This document shows positions 45,678 to 54,335 of a stretch of DNA of 64,000 nucleotides, piece after piece. The position numbers and the translations under genes were made by a program. Origin of the DNA: Rhodopirellula baltica SH 1 (GTDB taxonomy: Bacteria; Planctomycetota; Planctomycetia; Pirellulales; Pirellulaceae). Position 1 is the stretch's first letter. Each line of letters begins with the position of its first letter. The notes under the pieces are model-generated. The model worked only from the letters and a program-made list of their open reading frames with translations. It was not told where the DNA came from and searched no databases. Location of the stretch: assembly GCF_000196115.1 (NCBI RefSeq), contig NC_005027.1, positions 6,754,001-6,818,000 of the forward strand. The letters are read 5' to 3'.

Positions 45678-46712
45678 ATGCAGGCAATGAAACGATGTTC
45701 GATTGGGTTTTGTCTGTTGACGTCATTCTTAGTTGCAACGATGCAGCAGGCCGGTTCTGGAATGGCGGCAGAGCTTGTGCGAGTCGATCGGATTTGGGAT
45801 CAAGCTCATCACAACGCATTCACTGACCTGGCACGTTTCAAAGGTCACTGGTTTTGCGTTTTCCGGGAAGGCACGCGTCACGTTTCTGATGACGGTGCGT
45901 TGCGCGTGCTCCGCAGCGAGGATGGTTTGAAGTGGGAGTCGGTCGCTCTGATTACCAGCGATGATTCGGATCTGCGTGATGCAAAGCTATCGGTGACTCC
46001 TGATGGCAAATTGATGCTGAGCGGGGCCGGTGCGTTGCATGACCCAAGCGAAGGCAGTCATCAGTCGTACAACTGGTTTTCTGACGACGGCGTAACTTGG
46101 AGCGACGCCGTTGACGCTGGCAAACGAAGTGATTGGTTGTGGCGGACATCGTGGTCCAACGAGGGAACGGCATACAGTGTTGCCTACCACACCGGTGACC
46201 CATCGGACCGTCGTGTGCGGTTGTACAAAAGCGATGATGGAAAGCGTTTTGATGTGCTGGTCGATGATTTAGGGATCGACGGCTATCCGAATGAGTCTTC
46301 GATCCTGTTCTTGGGCGATGACACGGCATACTGCATGCTTCGGCGAGATGCGGGCAGCAAGACCGGGATGTGGGGTGTGGCGAAGCCGCCTTACACGGAT
46401 TGGGCGTGGAATGACATGGGCGTTCGAATTGGCGGCCCGCACATGATTCGTCTGCCTGATGGCCGGTTCGTTGCCGCAGTCCGGCTGTATGATCAGAAGG
46501 TCCGAACGTCGCTGTGTTGGGTGGATCCCAAAACGGGAGAGTTGGATGAGTTCCTTGCTTTACCGTCCGGTGGGGACACGAGCTACGCCGGCTTGGTGTT
46601 CCATGACGACAAGCTTTGGGTGAGCTATTACTCTCAGCATGAGTCGCTTGATGAAGAGGTGGAGACAGACTTCACCACGGCGATTTACCTCGCTCAAGTC
46701 AAATTGGACTGA
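45678..46712 (+). CDS. Exported sialidase-like (BNR) protein
   Basis: 344 residues. A signal peptide near the start (IGFCLLTSFLVATMQQAGSGMA) is followed by a six-bladed-propeller-like body: VFREGTRHVSDDGALRVLRS, LRSEDGLKWES, WFSDDGVTWSDA and YKSDDGKRFDV (degenerate Asp-box repeats), and RIGGPHMIRLPDGRFVAAVRL. The N-terminal part reads LARFKGHWFCVFREGT, typical of planctomycete sialidase-like proteins. Whether it cleaves sialic acid or another glycoside is unknown; the full set of catalytic arginines could not be confirmed. Confidence 0.75.
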   Translation: MQAMKRCSIGFCLLTSFLVATMQQAGSGMAAELVRVDRIWDQAHHNAFTDLARFKGHWFCVFREGTRHVSDDGALRVLRSEDGLKWESVALITSDDSDLRDAKLSVTPDGKLMLSGAGALHDPSEGSHQSYNWFSDDGVTWSDAVDAGKRSDWLWRTSWSNEGTAYSVAYHTGDPSDRRVRLYKSDDGKRFDVLVDDLGIDGYPNESSILFLGDDTAYCMLRRDAGSKTGMWGVAKPPYTDWAWNDMGVRIGGPHMIRLPDGRFVAAVRLYDQKVRTSLCWVDPKTGELDEFLALPSGGDTSYAGLVFHDDKLWVSYYSQHESLDEEVETDFTTAIYLAQVKLD

Positions 46713-46914
46713 CGCTGCGTTCCGGATCGCACGTTCCTGCATCGCCATCGCTCATTTGATGATCTGTGTTGGCCTCTGTTTTGCGGGGGGCACCTGGTCA
46801 GTCGGGAAACTCTTACGATTCGAAACCGGCTTTCCTCATCGAATCTTCAATCGAGTATGGCTGGCAGGACGCTACAATTCGCGAAAAAATACATCCCCGA
46901 TCTTTGCATACTCC

Positions 46915-48222
46915 ATGACCTTTCGACGCTTGTTGTTTCTTTTTGCCTGGCTGAGTGCGTTTTTACTGACACAAGGTGCAACCGCCCAAAAGCCCGGTGA
47001 GCTTCATGCCGTGGTGAAGACACGAGGCGCTGCGAAGTCTATCTCGAAGGCTCGCGACGACAGTTCGACGAATGTTGAAACTCATCAAGCCGATGAGAAT
47101 CCCCTGGATGGTCGTGAAGGCCGCGATTTGTCGGTGCATCATTACAACCCGATGTCTCAGTTAAAGACGAAGGTCACCGAGATCACACATGCCGCGTTTC
47201 CAGTGGTCAATGTGCACACGCATTTCTTCTATCGGCTGCGGCTCAATCGGGAGGCGTTGGAAGATTTCGTCGGGGCAATGGATCGCAACCGCATTGCCGT
47301 CTGCGTCTCACTCGATGGAAAGCTGGGGACTCAGTTCCAAGAGCAGAAGGAATATCTGTGGAAGGAGCATCGCGGTCGGTTTGTATTGTTTGCCAACGTC
47401 GATTGGCGCGGAGACGGTGCGAGTGACGACCCCGCGACTTGGGCGTGTTATCGGCCCGGTTTTGCCGAGCGGACAGTTGAGCAATTGCGAGAGGCGGTCA
47501 AGCAAGGTGCTTCCGGCTTGAAGTTGTTCAAGCGTTTCGGTTTGGGGTACCGGAATCCGGATGGATCGTTGATGAAAATCGATGATCCGCGTTGGGATCC
47601 GATTTGGGCCGCGTGTGGTGAACTTCAAATTCCAATCATCATCCACACCGCTGACCCGGCAGCGTTCTTTGATCCGATTGACGAACGCAACGAGCGATGG
47701 GAAGAGCTTTCACGGCATCCTGATTGGAGTTTTCATGGGGAGGAGTTTCCTTCCCGAGAGAAGCTCTTTGCCGCCCGAAATCGTATGATCGCGAAGCATC
47801 CCAATACGCAGTTCATCGGGGCACACATTGCCAACAATCCAGAGGACCTCGCGATGGTCAGTGAATGGATGGATCAGTATCCGAACCTGTGGGTGGAGCC
47901 CGCCTCGCGAATCAATGAGTTGGGAAGACAACCTCGAGCCGCCCGCGAATTTTTGATTCGGTACCAGGATCGGTTGCTGTTTGGGACCGACGGTCCATGG
48001 CCGGAGCAGCGTTTGCGTTATTATTGGCGGTTCTTCGAGACCGATGATGAGGCGTTCCCTTACAGCGAAAAGGAGCCTCCACCGCAAGGATTGTGGCAAA
48101 TCGACGGAGTGGACCTTCCTCCCAAGGTGCTCCGCAAATTGTATTATGAGAATGCCGTCAAACTGATCCCCGGCGTTCGCGAGCGTGCCGAAGCGTTTGC
48201 GAAACAGCATCCCTTGGATTGA
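46915..48222 (+). CDS. Amidohydrolase family protein (Amidohydro_2 type), exported
   Basis: 435 residues from the ATG at 46915 (MTFRRLLFLFAWLSAFLLTQG signal); an in-frame ATG at 46639 overlaps the previous gene and lacks a reason to be used. The TIM-barrel hydrolase shows the metal motif NVHTHFFYRL (HxH), then GLKLFKRFGLGY, IIHTADPAAFFDP, FIGAHIANNPEDLAMV and LLFGTDGPWPEQ with the catalytic aspartate. The family covers decarboxylases and hydrolases of cyclic or aromatic acids. The substrate is unknown. It lies between the sialidase-like gene and the cupin gene, all in one direction. Confidence 0.82.
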   Translation: MTFRRLLFLFAWLSAFLLTQGATAQKPGELHAVVKTRGAAKSISKARDDSSTNVETHQADENPLDGREGRDLSVHHYNPMSQLKTKVTEITHAAFPVVNVHTHFFYRLRLNREALEDFVGAMDRNRIAVCVSLDGKLGTQFQEQKEYLWKEHRGRFVLFANVDWRGDGASDDPATWACYRPGFAERTVEQLREAVKQGASGLKLFKRFGLGYRNPDGSLMKIDDPRWDPIWAACGELQIPIIIHTADPAAFFDPIDERNERWEELSRHPDWSFHGEEFPSREKLFAARNRMIAKHPNTQFIGAHIANNPEDLAMVSEWMDQYPNLWVEPASRINELGRQPRAAREFLIRYQDRLLFGTDGPWPEQRLRYYWRFFETDDEAFPYSEKEPPPQGLWQIDGVDLPPKVLRKLYYENAVKLIPGVRERAEAFAKQHPLD

Positions 48223-48239
48223 CCCCACAAGATAGCACC

Positions 48240-49169
48240 ATGACCACGTCCACCCCGGCCTCTCGCGAAATTCCGTCGTTGGATGCCTACGATGCCGAGA
48301 CATTTTTTCGCGATTACTACGCGACTGAGCAGCCCGTCATTTTTCGGGGAGTGACCCACGCGGACGGTGGGGCGGAGGAGGTTTGTCGTGCGTTGTGTGA
48401 CAAGATCGCGGTCGATGCATCGGTAACCGAACGTTTGCTGTGGTACGACGTGCGACAAGAGATGATTGACGATGTTTGTACGACACCGCCCGTTGTGACG
48501 GAATCGATGAATCCGGACACAGCATTTTTGAGGGACAACTGCGTTCGAGTCTGGTTCAACTCAGGTGGTCATACCACACCTTGGCATTACGACGGTCACT
48601 CGTTGCACGTTTTTAACTTGCAACTCAAAGGCAAGAAACGTTGGACGATTGTCGCGCCAGAGACGCCGCTTCCCAACATGCCATTCTCGAAGACTTGTTT
48701 GTTCGAGGACAACTCGCTGAAGGGCAAACGGGTTTACGAGTTCGATTTGTGCGAGGGCGACATGGTGTTTCTGCCGCGGTATTGGTTTCACCACGTTCAT
48801 TCGGTCGGCGAATTGAATGTCAACGTGAACTGGGTGTTGATGCCAAAGCAACAGCCAGCGGCCACCAAAATCGCGGCTCGTGAATCAGAGATTCTTTGGT
48901 TGTTGGACAAGAGTCGATTCGCGATGCCGTCGGGCGTTAAGTGGATGCTCGACAACTTTGCGGGCGCGGGAGAACCGGCGCTGAAGACTTTGACGAAAGA
49001 CGTGACGCTCGGACGCGGGATGAGTCGCGTGGCAAAGGAAGTGATCCGAAGTCCAATGGTGATTCTGGCAATTCCGACACTGATTCGAAAAGCCAAAACC
49101 GTGATGAAGGGAAAGAAAATTCTCAGCGGTTTACTTCAAACGAGTCAGGCCGCCCAGAAGGCGGCCTGA
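48240..49169 (+). CDS. Cupin-like / JmjC-type 2-oxoglutarate-dependent oxygenase family protein
   Basis: 309 residues from the ATG at 48240; a TTG at 48219 would overlap the previous stop. The Cupin_8/JmjC fold is marked by the iron-binding motif WHYDGHSLHVFNLQLKGKKRW (H-x-D near residues 116-118) and a second histidine in YWFHHVHSVGELNVNVNW, with K in GKKRW fitting the 2-oxoglutarate site. Members hydroxylate protein or small-molecule targets. No target can be named. The C-terminal 80 residues are helical. The stop codon lies in a hairpin at 49145-49169. Confidence 0.78.
   Translation: MTTSTPASREIPSLDAYDAETFFRDYYATEQPVIFRGVTHADGGAEEVCRALCDKIAVDASVTERLLWYDVRQEMIDDVCTTPPVVTESMNPDTAFLRDNCVRVWFNSGGHTTPWHYDGHSLHVFNLQLKGKKRWTIVAPETPLPNMPFSKTCLFEDNSLKGKRVYEFDLCEGDMVFLPRYWFHHVHSVGELNVNVNWVLMPKQQPAATKIAARESEILWLLDKSRFAMPSGVKWMLDNFAGAGEPALKTLTKDVTLGRGMSRVAKEVIRSPMVILAIPTLIRKAKTVMKGKKILSGLLQTSQAAQKAA
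49145..49169 (+). terminator. GC-rich hairpin overlapping the cupin gene stop
   Basis: TCAGGCCGCC / GGCGGCCTGA with a CAGAA loop; the stop codon TGA forms the end of the right arm. Ten perfect base pairs but no T-run, so it may stop transcription weakly or protect the 3' end. It lies between convergent genes. Confidence 0.45.
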
Positions 49170-49223
49170 TGTTAAGATTCGGTGGTGGGTTGAACTGAAC
49201 GGATCGGGCATTCAGCCGATGGA

Positions 49224-49682
49224 TCAATGCTCGTGATCGAAGTCAGGCTTTTTGCCTTCGTAGGCTTCGTAGAAAGCAAAGATCGATTCTTCCAGAGCTT
49301 TCGCAGTCGCGGGATCTGCGGACTGCTTCGCCTTCATCGCGTTGACCATGACCTTGTGAGCGGCCATCAGCTTTTTTCCGTAAGCGGAATCGTCAGTCTT
49401 GATCCGTTGCGCCATGAAGTAGGCGGCAATGGTGTTCTGAATGCGAGTCGCGTGGTCTTCTTTCGTCGTCACCCAGCGAACGGCTTGGTTGACAGATTGT
49501 GCGTCGGTTTTGCCCGCGAGCGAATTGATTTCGATCTGAGCCTTTGAGATTGTGTGTTCATCTTCCAGCATCTCCTCGAAGCGACGTTGGTCGCCATAGA
49601 TGCCGCACGGGACTTGGCAGTGTGCCGAGGCGATGGTGGCAAATGCGAGAGTCAGGACGGTCGAGGCAAAAAAGCGATTCAT
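49224..49682 (-). CDS. sodN: Nickel superoxide dismutase with Sec signal peptide
   Basis: 152 residues from the ATG at 49682 (MNRFFAS...); an ATG at 49694 adds four residues. A signal peptide of about 20 residues ends A-S-A, and the mature protein would start HCQVPCGIY. This is the Ni-hook: His1, Cys2, Cys6 and Tyr9 all present (H21, C22, C26, Y29). The body matches Ni-SOD (AVRWVTTKEDHATRIQNTIA; YFMAQRIKT). The enzyme converts superoxide to O2 and H2O2 with nickel. Usually a short propeptide is cut by the protease SodX; here signal peptidase cleavage would free His1, predicting a periplasmic or exported enzyme. No sodX is near. The C-terminus ends DFDHEH. Confidence 0.88.
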   Translation of the reverse strand: MNRFFASTVLTLAFATIASAHCQVPCGIYGDQRRFEEMLEDEHTISKAQIEINSLAGKTDAQSVNQAVRWVTTKEDHATRIQNTIAAYFMAQRIKTDDSAYGKKLMAAHKVMVNAMKAKQSADPATAKALEESIFAFYEAYEGKKPDFDHEH

Positions 49683-49759
49683 GTTGTGATCCATTTCGGG
49701 GATTGGAGCGAAAGAGCGTGACTATCCAATGGGCGCAAGTCGACTCGCACCGCCTGCAA

Positions 49760-49792
49760 ATTGTACAGACTTATCGTTTCAGCGCGGTACAA
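49760..49792 (-). promoter_or_regulatory. Inverted repeat over a possible sodN -10
   Basis: TTGTAC at 49761-49766 and GTACAA at 49787-49792 form an inverted repeat with a 20-base spacer. On the minus strand the left arm reads into TACAAT, a good -10, about 70 bases before the sodN ATG; no matching -35 was found. It could be an operator for a metal or redox regulator. Confidence 0.3.
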
Positions 49793-49800
49793 GCTTTGTA

Positions 49801-51087
49801 TCACTCGAAAATTGCTGAGAGTTCCTCGACAGGCAGGCTGGCAATTCTGGCGACCGCGTCCGCGTTCAGACCGTAGTTTGCGACCGTGGATCGCACCATT
49901 TTGTGCGAGCGTTTGGGCGATAGCAATAATTCGATTGCGACGGCCAGTGGCGGGATCCCGCTGAGCGGATCCTGTTTGAGCCGCATCATTTCCGGTTGTG
50001 AATCGCGGTAGCCATCTTGATGCCGGACTCGGTTGATTATCTCTTTCAAAACCTTTGCACGAGACCCGGTTTGCATGGCCTGGTCGAGCAATGCGGTGAG
50101 GAATTGGTGAGATCGAACGCCGGCAACGCCCGAGGCAACCGGTGCCGAGTCGGGGATCTTGCGAAGAGAAACCTCGACCAACAATTGGCAAAGATTGACG
50201 CCAGCCAACATCGCATTGACGGTTTCACCGATTCGCGGGTTGGCTTCGATGAATTGGTGCTGCCCGGTCGAATTGTCGTAGAAGTATTCGACGAAAAGGG
50301 CCCCGTGCCATTGAAGGGACTCACCCAAGCGACGAACATCATCCGCAACGTTTTCGCGATGGGTGCTGACGCGAACGATTGGTGCACCTCCGACTCCGCG
50401 GCGCAGTCCCATCGCGTCGTGCCAGGCAACCAAGCGTCCGCGATCGAAGATTGCTTGCAGAATTGAAAGTTCACCTGGTGCAGCAGCCTGCAGAACGATC
50501 TCTTGGTTGGGTAAAGACGCGTCGCTTGCGGTTTGTTCTTTGATCCATTCACGCATCTCCGTAGAGTCATGAATGGCAATCACTCCCCTGCCCGCGGTTC
50601 CATGAGCCGTCTTAAGAAAACATGGGTACTCGGTTTGTGCTGAGCAACCTTCTTGCAGTGATTGGATGGATGTCCCGTCGACAATGCGAGTGTGAGGCTG
50701 GGGCAAGCCCAACTCTTCCATCACTCGTGCGAAGTTGGCTTTGTTTTGCAAACGATCAATTGCGACGAACGTTGGCAACGCAACTGCAACATGGTTTTGA
50801 AGTTGATCTCGAACACGACTGAGCAAATAGGCTTGTTCGTGCGTGGCGATCACAACATCGTAGTCGTGCTTGTCGATCAGTTCTTTCAGCCGTCGCAAAT
50901 AGGCGACTGGGTCGGCCGAAGAAAGCGGGCATCGGTGCCAGTGCCGGACAAACGTGCTGAAGCGACCTTGGCTAAGTGCGGCCGAATCCATGACGTCGAT
51001 CGTGTGTCGACCGCCCAAGCAATGCAGCGTTTGGCGAGCGGAGGTGCTGGATCCTTCCGTCAATAGGATGCGCCGCGAGTCGTTCAT
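49801..51087 (-). CDS. ATP-grasp domain protein
   Basis: 428 residues. The ATP-grasp fold is shown by IDRLQNKANFARVMEELGLP, YPCFLKTAHGTAGRGVIAI (the phosphate-loop region with lysine), LFVEYFYDNSTGQHQFIEANPRIG (the metal-binding E-x-N) and NAMLAGVNLCQLLVEVSL. Members join a carboxylate to an amine or thiol through an acyl phosphate. The N-terminal part (RILLTEGSSTSARQTLHCLGG) is Rossmann-like. The substrate is unknown. Its ATG overlaps the stop of the ketopantoate-reductase-like gene (51087-51084), a strong sign of joint function. Confidence 0.85.
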   Translation of the reverse strand: MNDSRRILLTEGSSTSARQTLHCLGGRHTIDVMDSAALSQGRFSTFVRHWHRCPLSSADPVAYLRRLKELIDKHDYDVVIATHEQAYLLSRVRDQLQNHVAVALPTFVAIDRLQNKANFARVMEELGLPQPHTRIVDGTSIQSLQEGCSAQTEYPCFLKTAHGTAGRGVIAIHDSTEMREWIKEQTASDASLPNQEIVLQAAAPGELSILQAIFDRGRLVAWHDAMGLRRGVGGAPIVRVSTHRENVADDVRRLGESLQWHGALFVEYFYDNSTGQHQFIEANPRIGETVNAMLAGVNLCQLLVEVSLRKIPDSAPVASGVAGVRSHQFLTALLDQAMQTGSRAKVLKEIINRVRHQDGYRDSQPEMMRLKQDPLSGIPPLAVAIELLLSPKRSHKMVRSTVANYGLNADAVARIASLPVEELSAIFE

Positions 51088-52130
51088 CGCGATTCGATTT
51101 GTCGGAAGCGATCGATGACTTCTTCGCGGGTGAAGAACTTGCCAGCCCCACGGTTTTCAATCTCTCGGGCCAAATCGATGACCATTTGGTTGTAAGGAGC
51201 CGTGGTGCCATTCCGTTCAGCCAAGCGGACGATCTCACCGAGCGTGTGGTCGACTTCGGTGCCTTTGCCTTTCAGCAAATCTTGGTAAAGCGAAAACTGA
51301 ATAGGGCGTCGGTTGAAGATCAATTTTGCGCCGGTTCCGACAATTGGTCCAAGCAAAGGCGAGTCGAGTTTTCCAAAGAAGCCTCGCAACTTTCGGATGT
51401 CGGGAAGCTTTGGGATCCGGGCTAGTTTGACGCCTGCGGAGTCGAAGACTCGCAAGCATTCATCGGCCAAAGGTTTGCCAACGGCGCTTCTCCACCCACG
51501 ATGGCAAACGGCTTCGGTGATGAAATTGGATTGCGATAGCGAAGCGGCGTAACCGGGAGAGTTGATCGCGAGCTTGTTGTACCGAACGCCTTCCACGTTC
51601 GCTTCTTCGAATACACGAAAACCGGTTTTCTCAAGTGTTTTTGTTGCCGCGGTGGCGGATGCGGCATTGGTTCCCTGAGCATTTGGTCCGAGAACGATTG
51701 TGCCATTGAATTGAAGGCTGGCGGTGCCAGGTTCAGGGACGGTTACGTTGGTCGCGGTGATTCCCATGACCAAGCGTTCTTCGTTGACGTGTTGCAACAA
51801 GGCATCGTCGTTGAATCCGTTTTGAACTGAGACAACGATTGCGGCACCGAGGTAAGGTGCCGCGGCTGAGATGGCTTCCGCGGTGGCTTGAGATTTGACG
51901 GTTACCAACACCATGTCCGAGCCGGCAATGTCTGCTGGATCATCCGTGCCGATGACTTGGACGTTCCGTTCAGGCCAAGGTCCTTGCAGTCGGACGCGGC
52001 CGGAGTCACGGATTGTTTGGATGTGGCCTCCGCGGCCGAGCAAGACGACGTCGCAAGTCGGATCGTTGTCGCGGATCAAACCGCCAAGCATGGTGCCGAT
52101 CGCGCCGGCTCCGAGAACACTGATTTTCAT
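51084..52130 (-). CDS. 2-dehydropantoate 2-reductase (PanE/ApbA) family protein
   Basis: 348 residues. The NADP-binding loop is ISVLGAGAIGTMLGGLIRD (G-x-G-x-x-G). The substrate-site lysine motif is YNKLAINSPGYAASL, and the C-terminal helix has EVDHTLGEIVRLAERNGTTAPYN. Canonical members reduce ketopantoate to pantoate. Its neighbours (GH3 enzyme before, ATP-grasp coupled after) are not pantothenate genes, so another 2-oxo or imine substrate is possible. Either reading remains open. Confidence 0.82.
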   Translation of the reverse strand: MKISVLGAGAIGTMLGGLIRDNDPTCDVVLLGRGGHIQTIRDSGRVRLQGPWPERNVQVIGTDDPADIAGSDMVLVTVKSQATAEAISAAAPYLGAAIVVSVQNGFNDDALLQHVNEERLVMGITATNVTVPEPGTASLQFNGTIVLGPNAQGTNAASATAATKTLEKTGFRVFEEANVEGVRYNKLAINSPGYAASLSQSNFITEAVCHRGWRSAVGKPLADECLRVFDSAGVKLARIPKLPDIRKLRGFFGKLDSPLLGPIVGTGAKLIFNRRPIQFSLYQDLLKGKGTEVDHTLGEIVRLAERNGTTAPYNQMVIDLAREIENRGAGKFFTREEVIDRFRQIESR

Positions 52131-52298
52131 AGCACGATGTCGGTCATGAGGGGTGGAATCGTCCGTCGCAATAGGACGGATGCAACATCATAACGACCGG
52201 GCGACGGCTCTTTAAGTGACGCTCGCAGAACCGAAGTCTGCAGCTGCAATGGAGGTGTCGCGATGTGTGAGTTCGGCTTTCTTACTTGACTTCAGCGA

Positions 52299-53978
52299 TC
52301 AGCTGGGTGATGCCGAATCCAGCTTGCTAAGGTTTTGCAAAAAGTTTGGGTCGTTCGTCAGGCACGGGTGTTTGTATTCCTCGAAGTTGCCCCGTTTGGA
52401 TGTTTTGCTGGCCCTCAGTTTCTCCCACGTTCCCGCGGGAACGCGAGTGACTTGGATCGGTTCGATACGTCCGCTGGCACACTTGTCGGCGTATTCGCAA
52501 TTGACTTGAGCCAATTGGTTTTGCAGTTCCTGGCCAATTCGTTCGCAAAGATTTGGCAAAGAAGAGTCGTCGAGCACCAAGTGATATCGAGGGCGTTCGC
52601 CGAGTGTAGGTGCGAGCGTGAAAGTGCAAGACGGAGCGTTGATCGATTGCAGGGTTTGCTGCATCGCCTGCATGACTTGGTGTTCGCTCAGCTTTTCACC
52701 GGTGAAGCTGCAAAAGTTCTTGCCTTTGTTAAGGAACGAGAGCATGGGGGTTTGACCACAGAAACCATCGCAGCGAACCAAGTCATGGATGTCATACCGA
52801 TACAGGCCACTGGCCGTCGTCAACACGATGAAATAATTCTCGCCCTCGGTAAGTTCCCAAGCTTCCAAAACGTGCGGTGTTTTGCTATCTCGTTCTGATT
52901 CAGGAATGAATTCGAAGTGGTGGCTGCTGTAGTCAAGCATGCCTGAGGGGGAGCCATTTTGCAGCGGAACGGTCATGCGACCTTCGCTGGCCGAGAGTCC
53001 GTGATCACGAATGGCGGCGTCGCCGTAATATTCTGGCAGCTGGTTTAGATAAAGTCCGACTGAGCCTCCGGTCCAAACAGCGAGTAGCGTGAGGTCCGGC
53101 CAGGCGTCTTTGGGATAGAGATGCCCGGTGCGGTCGACGATTTGTTGAAGTTGTCGGGCGCGGCGAGGATTGGGACGCAACCGCGATCGAAGTTGTTGGC
53201 GAATCGCGTCTGGGATGGGTTGGTCGCCGGTGAGCGTTCCGTCATGGATATCACGAATCAAAGTCTCTTTCATCGTGTCCGCGAACTTGGCAACTTCCAC
53301 CAAGGTGCTGGGGTTGGCCGTCACGATTTTACCGACTCGATCGCAGGCGAGGCTTAGTCGCAACGCGGTGTAGTGTTTGGCCAGGTGTTCGGTGATTTGG
53401 ATGACGCAGGCGGGCAGCACGAACAGCGACCCGATATAAAACGGCCGGGTTTCCGCAGCCAACCCGCTGATGTTGCCACAGGGGGCGCCCGACGGCGTTT
53501 GCGTAACGTTCCAGTGGCTCGAAAACTGCAGCGATTTCATCTGCAGCAAATGGGGATAGTCGCGGTAGACGCCTGTGCCCCAGTACTGCCAGCCGGCTTT
53601 GTATTGTCGATAGAAATCCTCCGTCACCGGAATCATCTTTGGATGATCGGTCGTCCCAGACGTTGTCGCGAACATGACGACTTTGGTGTTCTCTGGGAAC
53701 AGCGCCGTCGTCTCGCCTTGAATGACTCGGTCGACATAGGGGCGGGCTGCTTCGTAGCCCGCGATTGGAACGCGACGGCGGAAGTCTTCGAGTGTTCGGA
53801 TTTCGGAAAAGCCGTGGTCGCGTCCGAAGGCGGTGTCCGCGTTCTGGTGAATGCGATGCAGCAAGTTTTCGCGCTGAATATCGCGAGCCCGTTCCGCATC
53901 AGCGAGATACCGTTGCAGTCGTCCAATCTTGTATCGCAGCATCGAACGCCGCAGCAGCGTCATTGGATGAGGTGACAT
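52299..53978 (-). CDS. GH3 family acyl-adenylating amide synthetase-like protein
   Basis: 559 residues. The GH3 fold is seen from FATTSGTTDHPKMIPVTEDF (AMP-binding P-loop segment), SASEGRMTVPLQ and VLTTASGLYRYDIHDLVRCDGF, the three ATP/AMP motifs. In plants GH3 enzymes join amino acids to jasmonate or auxin; bacterial members are little studied and probably activate other acids. The N-terminal helices (YLADAERARDIQRENLLHRIHQNA) are typical. It lies 168 bases ahead of the PanE-like gene on the same strand. No auxin role is implied. Confidence 0.85.
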   Translation of the reverse strand: MSPHPMTLLRRSMLRYKIGRLQRYLADAERARDIQRENLLHRIHQNADTAFGRDHGFSEIRTLEDFRRRVPIAGYEAARPYVDRVIQGETTALFPENTKVVMFATTSGTTDHPKMIPVTEDFYRQYKAGWQYWGTGVYRDYPHLLQMKSLQFSSHWNVTQTPSGAPCGNISGLAAETRPFYIGSLFVLPACVIQITEHLAKHYTALRLSLACDRVGKIVTANPSTLVEVAKFADTMKETLIRDIHDGTLTGDQPIPDAIRQQLRSRLRPNPRRARQLQQIVDRTGHLYPKDAWPDLTLLAVWTGGSVGLYLNQLPEYYGDAAIRDHGLSASEGRMTVPLQNGSPSGMLDYSSHHFEFIPESERDSKTPHVLEAWELTEGENYFIVLTTASGLYRYDIHDLVRCDGFCGQTPMLSFLNKGKNFCSFTGEKLSEHQVMQAMQQTLQSINAPSCTFTLAPTLGERPRYHLVLDDSSLPNLCERIGQELQNQLAQVNCEYADKCASGRIEPIQVTRVPAGTWEKLRASKTSKRGNFEEYKHPCLTNDPNFLQNLSKLDSASPS

Positions 53979-54335
53979 GATGATTGGGTTCCCTGCGGTC
54001 GAGTTGAATCAGGCGACTCAGAGGAACCTCGGGCATCCATCATTCGTTCGGCACGAAGAGCTCAATGCCGACGGTGGTTCCATCGCGGGGGAACGGGCCG
54101 GACTTGGTTGCTGCGATCTGCGGGCACGAATAGGCAAACTGAGTCGTCTGGAGACTGTTTTTAGTCCCCCAGATGACCGGTGCCAAGTTGATTACACCGC
54201 AGTCGATTCGATTTGTACGCAATCGCGGGGATGCTCGCATTCAGATCGCGAGCGACAACGGACGCAAAAAGCCCGCAAACACGATGGATTTGCGGGCTTT
54301 TTGGATGTTCTATCAGTCGTGAACCTGCAATGGGT
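53979..54335. other. Intergenic region with a terminator
   Basis: 357 bases between the start of the GH3 gene and the stop of the DUF3127 gene. No coding frame or tRNA was recognised. The terminator at 54266-54302 occupies its right end; the promoter of the GH3 gene must lie to its left. Confidence 0.5.
54266..54302 (-). terminator. Rho-independent terminator after the DUF3127 gene
   Basis: Perfect 14-base stem (AAAAAGCCCGCAAA / TTTGCGGGCTTTTT) with a nine-base loop. A-rich and T-rich ends make it usable on both strands; it follows the minus-strand DUF3127 stop after 33 bases. Confidence 0.88.
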
